Made by a program: the position numbers and the translations under genes. This document shows positions 50,661 through 58,748 of a DNA stretch of 64,000 nucleotides, piece by piece. This DNA comes from QHVT01 sp036399015. GTDB lineage: Bacteria > Acidobacteriota > Thermoanaerobaculia > Gp7-AA8. Below the pieces are notes generated by a model that did not search any database, was not told the origin of the DNA, and worked only from the letters and a program-made list of their open reading frames with translations. Location of the stretch: positions 44,230-108,229 of the forward strand of contig DASWNW010000070.1 in the NCBI GenBank assembly GCA_036399015.1. The letters run 5' to 3'. Within the stretch, counting starts at the first letter, position 1, and each line of letters begins with the position of its first letter.

Positions 50661-51598
50661 GCGCTCCCCTTCTCCAGGAATGCCTCGAGCGACGGGACGT
50701 CGGAGACGTTGATCAGCTCGACGTTCGGGTCAATGCGTTTGATGAGGCCCGTGAGCACGGCGCCGGGGCCGATCTCGACGAAGCGCTTCACGCCCATGGA
50801 GACCATCCGCTGCACCGACTCGACCCAGCGCACCGGCGACGCGACCTGCCGCAGCAGGGCATTGCGGACGGCGGTGGCGGTGCCGATCGGCGAGGCGTCG
50901 ACGTTCGAGACGAGCGAGACCCAGAGGTCGTGAAAGTCGGCCTCGTCGAGGAGCGGCTCGAGGCGCTCGGCCGCGGGCGTCATCAGCTCGCAGTGGAACG
51001 GCGCGGAGACGGGGAGCGGCAGCGCGCGCCGCACACCGCGCTTCTTCGCCACCTCGATGGCGCGCTCGATGCCGCTCTTCGTGCCGGCGATGACGATCTG
51101 CCCCGGCGCGTTGATGTTGGCGACGGAGACGACCTCGCCCTGCGCCGCCTCCTCGCAGATGGCGCGTGCATCCTCAATGGACGGGCCGATCAGCGCGGCC
51201 ATGCCGCCGGTGCCGACCGGCACGGCCTCCTGCATGAAGCGTCCGCGCGCGCGGACGAGCTTCGCGGCGTCCGCCGGCGAGAGGCCGCCGACGCTGACGA
51301 TGGCGCTGTACTCGCCGAGGGAGTGGCCGGCGACGAGATCGCGCCGGGTGGCGCCGCGCTCTTCGAGGACGGCGTGCAGCGCGCAGGAGACGGCGAGGAT
51401 GGCCGGCTGCGTGTTCTCGGTGAGCTTGAGCTCGTCCTCGGGACCTTCGAAGCAGAGCCGGGAGATGGAGAAGCCGAGTGCGGCGTCGATGTCGTCGAAG
51501 ACGCGGCGCGCGGCGGGGTACGCCTCAGCGACGTCGCGCCCCATGCCGGCGTACTGGCTTCCCTGGCCGGGGAAGACGAATGCGGTGTGGTGTTCCAT
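50657..51598 (-). CDS. fabD: Malonyl-CoA:ACP transacylase
   Basis: A 313-residue enzyme that loads malonate on ACP. AFVFPGQGSQYAGMG starts the protein and GHSLGEYSA carries the nucleophilic Ser. Start ATG 51598; upstream in-frame codons run into repeat B and are rejected. It overlaps fabG downstream, and repeat B separates it from plsX. Confidence 0.95.
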   Translation of the reverse strand: MEHHTAFVFPGQGSQYAGMGRDVAEAYPAARRVFDDIDAALGFSISRLCFEGPEDELKLTENTQPAILAVSCALHAVLEERGATRRDLVAGHSLGEYSAIVSVGGLSPADAAKLVRARGRFMQEAVPVGTGGMAALIGPSIEDARAICEEAAQGEVVSVANINAPGQIVIAGTKSGIERAIEVAKKRGVRRALPLPVSAPFHCELMTPAAERLEPLLDEADFHDLWVSLVSNVDASPIGTATAVRNALLRQVASPVRWVESVQRMVSMGVKRFVEIGPGAVLTGLIKRIDPNVELINVSDVPSLEAFLEKGSA

Positions 51599-51646
51599 TG
51601 CGCGCGCGATTCTAGCGCGCGTCTGCAAGCGCGCGTCTGCGCGCGC

Positions 51647-51799
51647 GGTTGTCGGTTGTCGGGAACCGCGGCGCCGCATGCGCCGCGGGGTTGTCTGGGG
51701 GCTCTCGCCTGGACGCCACTCTCGCGTAACCTGGGCCGTCAGCCGAGAAACCGCAGACAACCCCGCGCGCTTGCGGCGCGCGGTTCCTGACACCGACAA
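51647..51799. repeat. ~150-bp repeat with long hairpin, copy B
   Basis: The arms at 51687-51707 and 51744-51764 pair at most positions around the same 36-nt loop as copy A. The stem base pair G/C seen in copy A (GTGTCTG/CAGACAC) is T/A here (TTGTCTG/CAGACAA), so pairing is kept. It lies between plsX and fabD. Confidence 0.85.
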
Positions 51800-52870
51800 C
51801 TAAGCGATCAGTCCCGAATCGTGCTCCCGCGTATGCAGATCCGAGATCTTCTCGCGGATCTTCACGTCGATGCGGTTCTGGGCGAAGTCTCGGGCGACGC
51901 GGATGGCGTTTTTGATTGCCTTCGCGTTCGACCGGCCGTGGGAGATGATGCAGCCGCCGTTGACGCCGAGGAGCGGGGCGCCGCCGTATTCGGAGTAGTC
52001 GGTGCGCTTCTTGATCGCGGCGAAGGCGCCTTTGGTGAGGAGCGCGCCGATCTTCCGCGTCACGCCGCGGGTGATCTCCTCGCGGATCATCCGGCTGAGC
52101 ATCTCGGCGAGGGATTCCGAGGCCTTGAGGACGACGTTGCCGGTGAAGCCGTCGCAGACGATGACGTCGGCGTTGCCGTTGAAGACGTCGCGCCCCTCGG
52201 CGTTGCCGATGAAGTTGAGTCCCGTCTCCTTCATGATCCGGAACGTCTCCTTCGTCATCTGGTTGCCCTTCCCCTCCTCCTCGCCGACCGAAAGGAGGCC
52301 GACGCGCGGCTCGGGGATGCCGAAGATCATCTGGGCGTAGAAGTGCCCCATGACGGCGAACTCGCGGAGGTACTCGGGCTTGGCGTCCATGTTCGCGCCG
52401 ACGTCGAGGAGCACGACGTGCCCCCTGGCGTTCGGGAGGATGGCGGCGAGCGCGGGGCGGCTGACGCCTTCGATGGTGCCGAGGACCTTGTACGCCGAGG
52501 TCATGGCCGCGCCGGTGTGCCCGGCGGAGACCATGGCGTCCGCCTTCCCCTCGGCGACGAGGTTGGCGCAGACGCGGATGGAGGAGTTGCGCTTCCGGCG
52601 CAGGGGCGCGAGCGCGTTGTCCGTCATGTCGACGACCTCGCGCGCGTCGACGATCTCGATGCGCGGCGGCGTCCTGCCGGCGAGCTTCTCGCGGAGGATC
52701 TCCTCGCGGCCGACCAGGAGGATGGCGGCGTCGGGATACTCCTCCGCCGCAATCACCGCGCCTTTGACGATCTCGTCAGGCGCGTTGTCGCCTCCCATGG
52801 CATCAAGCGCGATTCGTACGCCAGCCGCGCCGGCACGGCCGGCAGCGCTGCTTGCCAAAGGCTCCGCCAT
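51800..52870 (-). CDS. plsX: Phosphate acyltransferase
   Basis: A 356-residue enzyme making acyl-phosphate from acyl-ACP for phospholipid synthesis. VRIALDAMGGDNAP is the family start, with GFTGNVVLKASES, YGGAPLLGVNG and HGRSNAKAIKNAI. The first ~15 residues before VRIALD are Ala-rich and a later start is possible. It follows rpmF on the same strand. Confidence 0.95.
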   Translation of the reverse strand: MAEPLASSAAGRAGAAGVRIALDAMGGDNAPDEIVKGAVIAAEEYPDAAILLVGREEILREKLAGRTPPRIEIVDAREVVDMTDNALAPLRRKRNSSIRVCANLVAEGKADAMVSAGHTGAAMTSAYKVLGTIEGVSRPALAAILPNARGHVVLLDVGANMDAKPEYLREFAVMGHFYAQMIFGIPEPRVGLLSVGEEEGKGNQMTKETFRIMKETGLNFIGNAEGRDVFNGNADVIVCDGFTGNVVLKASESLAEMLSRMIREEITRGVTRKIGALLTKGAFAAIKKRTDYSEYGGAPLLGVNGGCIISHGRSNAKAIKNAIRVARDFAQNRIDVKIREKISDLHTREHDSGLIA

Positions 52871-52910
52871 GCTTACCGCCTGAGGGCGACGTTTCCGTCA
52901 GCCCCTGGGA

Positions 52911-53096
52911 CTAGAGGACGTCCTTGCCGGCGATGACTTCGCGGCCCTTGTAGAAGCCGCACTTCGGGCAGACGCGGTGCGGCTCTTTCGCCTCCTGGCA
53001 CTGCGGGCAGGTGGAGAGCGACTTCAGCTTGAGGAAGTCATGCGCGCGGCGGCTGCGCGTTCTCGCCTTGGAGTGGCGGCGTTTTGGATTCGGCAT
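52911..53096 (-). CDS. rpmF: Ribosomal protein bL32
   Basis: A 61-residue protein: MPNPKRRHSKARTRSRRAHD and the zinc ribbon CPQC...CPKCGFY. It is located between the DUF177 gene and plsX, the standard yceD-rpmF-plsX order. Confidence 0.97.
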   Translation of the reverse strand: MPNPKRRHSKARTRSRRAHDFLKLKSLSTCPQCQEAKEPHRVCPKCGFYKGREVIAGKDVL

Positions 53097-53114
53097 GGTG
53101 ATGCTCCTTCAGAG

Positions 53115-53678
53115 TTAAACGTTCTTCTTCTTCGCGAGCTCTTCGCGCAGGCCCTTCAGGGCGCCCCAGCGCTCGTCGACGATCGAGTCGCCGCACGAGC
53201 AGGCCTCGCGCGTGCGGTTGACGCCGCACGTCGGGCAGAGACCGAGACACCCCTCGTCGCAAAGAGGCTTCATTGGAATCGAGAGCTGGACCTGCTCGAG
53301 AGCGAGGTCCTTGAGGGGAACAGATCGATCCGAGTAAAACTCGACGTCGAGCTCTTCCTTGTCGGTGATCTCGACCTCCTCGTTTTCCGCGGAGACCTCA
53401 GGACGAGGGCGGAATCTTACGTGAAAGGTCGAAGTGTTGGCAAACGGATAGGCCTCGGCGCAACGGGCGCAGGTCAGGTCGGCCGTGAAGCTCACCGTCC
53501 CGTCGGCGATGTACTCCGCCTCGAGGTCCCCCTCCCGCGCCGCCCCGGCGATGGTCACGCTGCCGACGTTCGCGAGCTCGTCGCGCTCGAGATCGTCCAC
53601 CGCCACCTCATAGGTGCGGCTGTAGGTCTGAGGACCGTGCTCTTCGATGGAGTCGAAGTCGATGACGTCGTCGTTCAT
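53115..53678 (-). CDS. yceD: DUF177 (YceD) protein
   Basis: A 187-residue protein with the conserved LTCARCAEAY and CDEGCLGLCPTCGVNRT cysteines and acidic middle of the YceD family, which works with rRNA maturation. ATG at 53678. It is followed 18 nt later by rpmF. Confidence 0.85.
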   Translation of the reverse strand: MNDDVIDFDSIEEHGPQTYSRTYEVAVDDLERDELANVGSVTIAGAAREGDLEAEYIADGTVSFTADLTCARCAEAYPFANTSTFHVRFRPRPEVSAENEEVEITDKEELDVEFYSDRSVPLKDLALEQVQLSIPMKPLCDEGCLGLCPTCGVNRTREACSCGDSIVDERWGALKGLREELAKKKNV

Positions 53679-53739
53679 GGCGTGAATGGGCGGAGGGGTG
53701 TCCGAACAGCCCACCCCGTAACCTGCCGACCTCCGGAAT

Positions 53740-54954
53740 CTATTTCGATGCAACCCGCACGCGCAACTCCTCGACGCCGCCGGAAACGGAGGCGGCCGCC
53801 TCGATGACGGAGACGTGCTCGAGAGCGTCGATCCAGCGCCGCAAGTCCTGCGCCGCCCGGAGGATACGGGGGGAGGCGAAGCGGAGGCCGGTGCTGTCGC
53901 CGACCTTGCGCAGGATCGGCAGCAACCGGGGCGGGTCGATGCGCATCGCCCAACGGGTCGCCGGCCAGGCGGCCGGGACCGTCGCATCCTCTATATATAG
54001 GCTCATGCTCGTCCGGTCGAAGGAGACCAGCAGCCGGTCGCCGGCGTCGCGCGTCTCGCCGACGAGCTCGGCGTAGTGGCGAATGCCCTCGAGCTGCTTC
54101 CTCCCCTCCTCGTCCGCCGGGATGACGATGACGCCGCGCGGGCGGGGGAGGAGGCCGCCGGTGTCGACGCCGTAAAGCGCGATCGAGCCGCCGTCGTCGA
54201 CCAGAGCGTCGACGCGCGTGCCGACCAGCCGGTTGAGGTCGAGCAGGATGCGGGGCGGGGAGGCGAAGGCGGCGGAAAGGATGGCCGAGCGGGGGAACTG
54301 GGCCCGGATCTCCCGCTGCTCGTTGACGTCGTTCGTGGCGGCGTGGGAGACGAAGGTGATCTCGGCCGGCGTGACGCGCACGGAGCCGACCGCCGGACGG
54401 CCGATCGGCGGGAACGCACCGCGCGCCGTCTCGAGCTGCGCGACGAGCACATCCCCCTCGGGCAAGCCGTTCGCGAGCCGGAGAATCGGCTCGAGGTCGA
54501 GCTTCCGCGGCGGCGCGACCGGCTCGTGCATGATCAGCGTCGCCCCTTCCCACCGGGCGTCGGCGGTGCTGGTGACGAGCAGCCAGACCCGGATGAGCAG
54601 CGCGCGAAAGCCGTCGAGGCGGACGGCGTAACTGGTGGTCTTCCCCACTTTCCAGGCGGCGATGTCGGCGCCGCCGAGCATCCAGGGGCGCGGAAGCTCG
54701 TTCTCGTGCGACCACTTCAGCACCGGCTCCATCGTCACCGGGTTCGCGAGCAGGGTCTCGCGCAGCAGGGCCGCCGAGGGGATGAGCGCGAAGGCTTCGG
54801 CATCGGCGGGGACGTGGCCGAGGAGCGCGCGGTGCGACGGGGAAAGCGGCAGGCGCACCTGCTCCGCGGTGTGCGGCGTGGTCGAGACGAGGTAGAAGGC
54901 GGCACCGCCCACCAGCACCGCGACCACGATCAGGATGATGACGAGCGTCCGCAT
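53740..54954 (-). CDS. Membrane-anchored protein, unknown
   Basis: A 404-residue protein with an N-terminal membrane helix (RTLVIILIVVAVLVGGAAFYLV) and a long extracytoplasmic region with repeated beta-strands. ATG at 54954. It lies upstream of yceD on the same strand and is divergent from the first glycosyltransferase (15 nt between starts). No family recognised. Confidence 0.6.
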   Translation of the reverse strand: MRTLVIILIVVAVLVGGAAFYLVSTTPHTAEQVRLPLSPSHRALLGHVPADAEAFALIPSAALLRETLLANPVTMEPVLKWSHENELPRPWMLGGADIAAWKVGKTTSYAVRLDGFRALLIRVWLLVTSTADARWEGATLIMHEPVAPPRKLDLEPILRLANGLPEGDVLVAQLETARGAFPPIGRPAVGSVRVTPAEITFVSHAATNDVNEQREIRAQFPRSAILSAAFASPPRILLDLNRLVGTRVDALVDDGGSIALYGVDTGGLLPRPRGVIVIPADEEGRKQLEGIRHYAELVGETRDAGDRLLVSFDRTSMSLYIEDATVPAAWPATRWAMRIDPPRLLPILRKVGDSTGLRFASPRILRAAQDLRRWIDALEHVSVIEAAASVSGGVEELRVRVASK

Positions 54955-54969
54955 TACAATCGCGCGCCG

Positions 54970-56181
54970 ATGTCGCTCCTGCCAACCATCGGGCTCATTT
55001 ATCACACTCTACGTCACGAACTGGCGTCGCGTTTGGCGCGCACGTGGCGTTCGGCAGCCCGGCGCGAACGGCCGCTGCGCATCGGCGTCGACATCCGCCC
55101 CTTCTACGAGCCGCTCACCGGCGTCGGCTGGTATCTCTACTACCTCCTGCACGAGCTGGCGAAGCACGACGTCGAGCTCTATCTCTTCGGCGACGCCCGC
55201 ATCACCGACCTCGGGCCGCGGCTGCACGCCGGCCTCCCGGCGAACGCGAAGGTCTGCACGTTCGACCTGCGGGGCCGCCCGCTCGGCCGCTTCGACCGCC
55301 CGCTCACCGCCGCCGCCTACGTGGCCTGGATGGAGCTGACCGCGTGCGACGTCTACCTCGCCGCGAACTACTTCCTGCCGCGGCTGCACTCGGCGGTGGC
55401 GCGGCGGCGGGTGATCACGATCCACGACCTGACGTACAAGCGCTTCCCGGAGCTGCTGCAGAAGGAGACGCTGGCGAACCTGGAGTCGCAGATGGCGCGG
55501 GAGATCGCGGCCGCGGACGCGATCGTGTGCGTCTCGGAGTCGACCCGCCGCGATCTCCTCCATTACTACGACGTCGATCCCGGCCGCGCCGTGGCCATCC
55601 ACTCCGGCCTCGGCAGGCCGGCGACCGCGGAGCCGGTGGACGGGCTGCCGCCGCGCTACCTCCTCTTCGTCTCGACGATCGAGCCGCGCAAGGACCTGGA
55701 GACGCTGCTGGACGCCTACGAGCGGCTGCGCGACGCCGGCACGTACGAGGGCGCTCTCGTGGTGGTGGGGAAGATCGGCTGGAAGTCGGAATCGCTGGTG
55801 CCGCGGCTGCGGCGCCCCGGCGTCGTGCACCTCGACTACCTGCGCGCGGAGCAGCTCGCGACGGTGTACGAGCGCGCCGAGGCGTTCGTCTTCCCGTCGA
55901 TCTACGAGGGGTTCGGCTTTCCGCTGCTGGAGGCGATGGCGAGAGGCGTGCCGTCGATCGCCGCGCAGTCGTCGTCGCTCCCCGAGATCGGCGGCGACGC
56001 CGCGCTCTACTTTCCCCCGCGCGACGTGAACGCGCTGATGACGCAGATCGGCCGGGTGGTGAGCGACGCCGCGCTACGCCAGGAGCTCGCCGCGCGCGGC
56101 CGCGCGCGGGCGGCGGAGTTCGGGTGGGAACGGGCGGCGGCGGAAACGCTGGCGGTTTTGCGGCGGGCCGCGGCGCCTTAG
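54970..56181 (+). CDS. GT4-type glycosyltransferase
   Basis: A 403-residue enzyme with two Rossmann domains: GVDIRPFYEPLTGVGWYLYYLL at the start, TIEPRKDLETLLDAY at the second domain and SIYEGFGFPLLEAMARGVP with the donor-binding Glu. Likely adds a sugar from a nucleotide donor to a surface glycan. It is the first of three GT4 genes in a row. Confidence 0.9.
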   Translation: MSLLPTIGLIYHTLRHELASRLARTWRSAARRERPLRIGVDIRPFYEPLTGVGWYLYYLLHELAKHDVELYLFGDARITDLGPRLHAGLPANAKVCTFDLRGRPLGRFDRPLTAAAYVAWMELTACDVYLAANYFLPRLHSAVARRRVITIHDLTYKRFPELLQKETLANLESQMAREIAAADAIVCVSESTRRDLLHYYDVDPGRAVAIHSGLGRPATAEPVDGLPPRYLLFVSTIEPRKDLETLLDAYERLRDAGTYEGALVVVGKIGWKSESLVPRLRRPGVVHLDYLRAEQLATVYERAEAFVFPSIYEGFGFPLLEAMARGVPSIAAQSSSLPEIGGDAALYFPPRDVNALMTQIGRVVSDAALRQELAARGRARAAEFGWERAAAETLAVLRRAAAP

Positions 56182-56265
56182 AGTCTCAGAGTCGCAGAGT
56201 CGCAAAGTCGCAGAGGAGTGCACTGGTTGTTGTGCGTTACTCTGAGACTCTGAGACTTTGAGACT
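56182..56265. repeat. Short AGTCTC/AGTCGC repeats between glycosyltransferase genes
   Basis: Several copies of GAGTCGCA/AGTCGCAA occur, then GAGACTCTGAGACTTTGAGAC, partly inverted relative to the first group. The gene at 56266 starts within it. Simple-sequence region of unknown role. Confidence 0.5.
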
Positions 56266-57270
56266 TTGAGACTGCGCATCCTGATCGACGGCCGCCCCCT
56301 CGTCGGCAATCGCACCGGCATCGGCGTGCACACCGCCGAGATCGCGCGGCGGCTGGAGGATGCGCCGCTGATCGCGTCGCATGCGGAGATCGGGGACCGC
56401 ACCGGCATCGAGCACTGCGCGTTCCGGGTCGATCCTTCGCCGCTCGGGGTGCTGTGGCAGCAGACGAAGCTCGCCTCGCTCGACGCGGACGTGCTGTGGG
56501 GGCCGCACGGGACGCTGCCGCTGCGGACGCGGGTGCCGGCGGTAGTGACGCTGCACGACTTCACCTCCATCACCATGCCGGGACGGCACCGGCTGAAGAC
56601 CATCCTCTCCTTCAACCTCATCATCGGGCGATCGCTGGAGCAGGCGGCGCGGATCGCGTGCGTCTCGCGGCTCGTCGCGGACGAGGCGATGCGGGGATTC
56701 GGGATCGCGGCGCGGAACCTGGAAATCGTCCCGAACGGTGTCGATGAATTCTTCTCCCCCGGCGGCGACGAGGGGGACTACATCCTCTTCACCGGGACGC
56801 TCGAGCCGCGCAAGGGGCTGGACGAACTGCTGGAGGCGTGGCGGTCGCTCTCGCCGCGGCCGCGGCTCGTCCTCTGCGGGGATGCGGGCTGGAAGACGCG
56901 CGTGCCGCGCGACGCCGGCATCGAGGTCACCGGCTACGTGACGCGCGAGCGGCTGCGGGAGCTGTATCGCGGCGCGCGCGTCTTCGTCTATCCGTCGCGC
57001 TACGAGGGGTTCGGGATCCCGCCGCTGGAGGCAATGGCGTGCGGCGCGCCGGTCATCGCCACGCGCACCGGCGCGATTCCCGAGTTCGCGGAGGGGGCGG
57101 CGGTGCTGATCGAGCGCGGCGGGCTGCGGGAGGCGCTGGTGCGGCTGCTCGCCGACTCCGCGCTGCGCCGCGAGCTGCGGGCGAAGGGGCCGGAGCGCGC
57201 GCGGCTCTGGACGTGGGACCGCGGCGCGAAGGTGATGAACCAGCTCCTGCGGGAGGCGGCGTGCGCGTAG
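56266..57270 (+). CDS. GT4-type glycosyltransferase
   Basis: A 334-residue enzyme. ILIDGRPLVGNRTGIGVHTAEI, then TGTLEPRKGLDELLEAW and SRYEGFGIPPLEAMACGAPVIA. TTG at 56266 is the best start; it lies in the repeated GAGAC region. It overlaps the next gene by 10 nt. Confidence 0.9.
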   Translation: MRLRILIDGRPLVGNRTGIGVHTAEIARRLEDAPLIASHAEIGDRTGIEHCAFRVDPSPLGVLWQQTKLASLDADVLWGPHGTLPLRTRVPAVVTLHDFTSITMPGRHRLKTILSFNLIIGRSLEQAARIACVSRLVADEAMRGFGIAARNLEIVPNGVDEFFSPGGDEGDYILFTGTLEPRKGLDELLEAWRSLSPRPRLVLCGDAGWKTRVPRDAGIEVTGYVTRERLRELYRGARVFVYPSRYEGFGIPPLEAMACGAPVIATRTGAIPEFAEGAAVLIERGGLREALVRLLADSALRRELRAKGPERARLWTWDRGAKVMNQLLREAACA

Positions 57271-58322
57271 GGATCGACGCACGGAAGCTCGCCGACTTCG
57301 GGATCGGCACCTACATCCGCGGCCTCCTCGGCGCGCTGGTGGAGCTGGGAGGCGGCGACGAGTACGTCGCCTTCGCCCCCCCCGGCGCGCGGCTGCCGGA
57401 CGGTGTGGAGCATGTGGTGTCCGACGCGCCGCACTACTCGGTGCGGGAGCTGGTGAGCGTGGGGCGGGCCGCCGACCGCGCGGGGCTCGACGTCTTTCAC
57501 GCGCCGCACTACGTGGTGCCGTTCACGAAGGTGCCGGTGGTGGTGACGATCCACGACCTCATTCACCTCCACCAGCCGCAGCGCAACCCGGCCGCACGGA
57601 TCTACGCGCGGGCGATGCTCGGGCGCGCGGTGAAGAAGGCGCGGGTCGTGCTCACGGTCACCGAGGCGGTGAAGAGGCAACTGGTGGAAGAGCTGGGGGC
57701 GAGGAACGTGCGGGTGACGCCGAATGGGGTCTCTAGTGGAGCGGCGGCCGCTCCGGCCGCCGGGGTGTCGGGAGAGGTTGGCGGCCGAAGCGACCGCCAC
57801 TCCACAGGAGACGCCTCCAACTACTTCCTCTACGTGGGCAACGACAAGCCGCACAAGAACGTGGGCACCCTCGTCGAGGCGGCGAAGCGGGCGAACGTGC
57901 GGCTCGTGCTGGTCGGCGCGCCGTTCGAGCGCTTCGACGGCGTGGAGAAGCGGGGCTTCGTCTCCGACGGCGAGCTCTCCGCGCTCTACTCCGGCGCGCT
58001 CGCGCTGGTGCTGCCGAGTCTCGAGGAAGGCTTCGGCCTCCCGGCCGCGGAGGCGATGGCGCACGGTGCCGCGGTCATCACGTCGCTCGATCCGGCGCTG
58101 GTGGAGATCACCGGCGACGCGGCGCTGCACGCCGACGCGCGCGATGCCGGCGCGCTGGCGGAGGCGATGCGGCGCGTCGCGAGCGACGGCGCGCTGCGCG
58201 CGGAGCTGGGGGCAAAAGGACGCGAGCGCGCGCGTCTCTTCACCTGGAAACGGTGCGCGGAACTGACGCGGGAGGTGTACGAAGAGGCCCGAACCCGTGG
58301 AACATCGTGGAACGTCGGGTGA
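57261..58322 (+). CDS. GT4-type glycosyltransferase with an in-frame palindromic insert
   Basis: A 353-residue enzyme from GTG 57261 with GGGAGGCGGC upstream. N-domain VRVGIDARKLADFGIGTY, C-domain YFLYVGNDKPHKNVGTLV and SLEEGFGLPAAEAMAHGAA. Between VTPNGV and NYFLYVG a 79-bp palindromic element (57735-57813) adds about 26 residues (SSGAAAAPAAG...HSTGD) in the linker between domains, leaving the frame open. Confidence 0.9.
   Translation: MRVGIDARKLADFGIGTYIRGLLGALVELGGGDEYVAFAPPGARLPDGVEHVVSDAPHYSVRELVSVGRAADRAGLDVFHAPHYVVPFTKVPVVVTIHDLIHLHQPQRNPAARIYARAMLGRAVKKARVVLTVTEAVKRQLVEELGARNVRVTPNGVSSGAAAAPAAGVSGEVGGRSDRHSTGDASNYFLYVGNDKPHKNVGTLVEAAKRANVRLVLVGAPFERFDGVEKRGFVSDGELSALYSGALALVLPSLEEGFGLPAAEAMAHGAAVITSLDPALVEITGDAALHADARDAGALAEAMRRVASDGALRAELGAKGRERARLFTWKRCAELTREVYEEARTRGTSWNVG
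57735..57813. repeat. In-frame palindromic element 1 (GTGGAG/CTCCAC ends)
   Basis: It starts AGTGGAGCGGCGG and ends CTCCACAGGAGACG. The same ends flank element 2 at 59238-59313. Internal inverted repeats (GGCGGCC/GGCCGCC) fold into hairpins. It is inserted in the glycosyltransferase coding sequence without breaking the frame. Confidence 0.8.
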
Positions 58323-58349
58323 GAATTACGATTTTTATAAACAAATCGC

Positions 58350-58378
58350 TTGACAATATTCTTTAACGAACCTATTTT
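58350..58378 (+). promoter_or_regulatory. Strong sigma-70-type promoter
   Basis: TTGACA (58350-58355), 17-bp spacer, TATTTT (58373-58378), in an AT-rich island after the last glycosyltransferase. Transcription would begin near 58385 and give a ~190-nt leader before the small gene at 58579. Confidence 0.65.
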
Positions 58379-58578
58379 TTGATCAGTAATGATGATGATC
58401 GCCAACTGGATGGTTGATTCAGTCTCGACGCAGGTCATCAGCAGCCGTCTCTCCTCCCGTCCCTCCCCCGGTTCCCTCGCAGCGCGATACGTCTACAAGT
58501 CAGCCGGCGCGAGCCGGCGCGTTATGCCCAGAAGCGCGACCGGGAGGTCCCGTACGGCATGAAAGGTGGTGAGCACTA

Positions 58579-58677
58579 ATGGCAGCCTCGAAGAAGGGCG
58601 GTTCCAGCAAGTCTTCGTCTTCGTCGAAGAAGTCCAGCGGCGGCGGCAGCAGCAAGAAGTCGTCGAAGAAGAAATAA
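58579..58677 (+). CDS. Tiny Lys/Ser-rich basic protein
   Basis: A 32-residue protein almost entirely of Lys, Ser and Gly (MAASKKGGSSKSSSSSKKSS...KKSSKKK). The ATG follows AAAGGTGGTGAG. It has its own promoter and a strong terminator, so it is likely well expressed. Such tails resemble histone-H1-like or nucleoid-binding peptides; DNA or RNA binding is only inferred from charge. Confidence 0.65.
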   Translation: MAASKKGGSSKSSSSSKKSSGGGSSKKSSKKK

Positions 58678-58710
58678 GCGTCATCACCGAATCTTTTGGG
58701 GAGTCGTACT

Positions 58711-58742
58711 GAAGGGCCGGCGTAAGCCGGCCCTTCGCTTTT
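58711..58742 (+). terminator. Rho-independent terminator
   Basis: An 11-bp perfect stem GAAGGGCCGGC/GCCGGCCCTTC with a GTAA loop is followed by GCTTTT. It ends the transcript of the Lys/Ser-rich gene just before the cyclase. Confidence 0.85.
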
Positions 58743-58748
58743 GACGAC

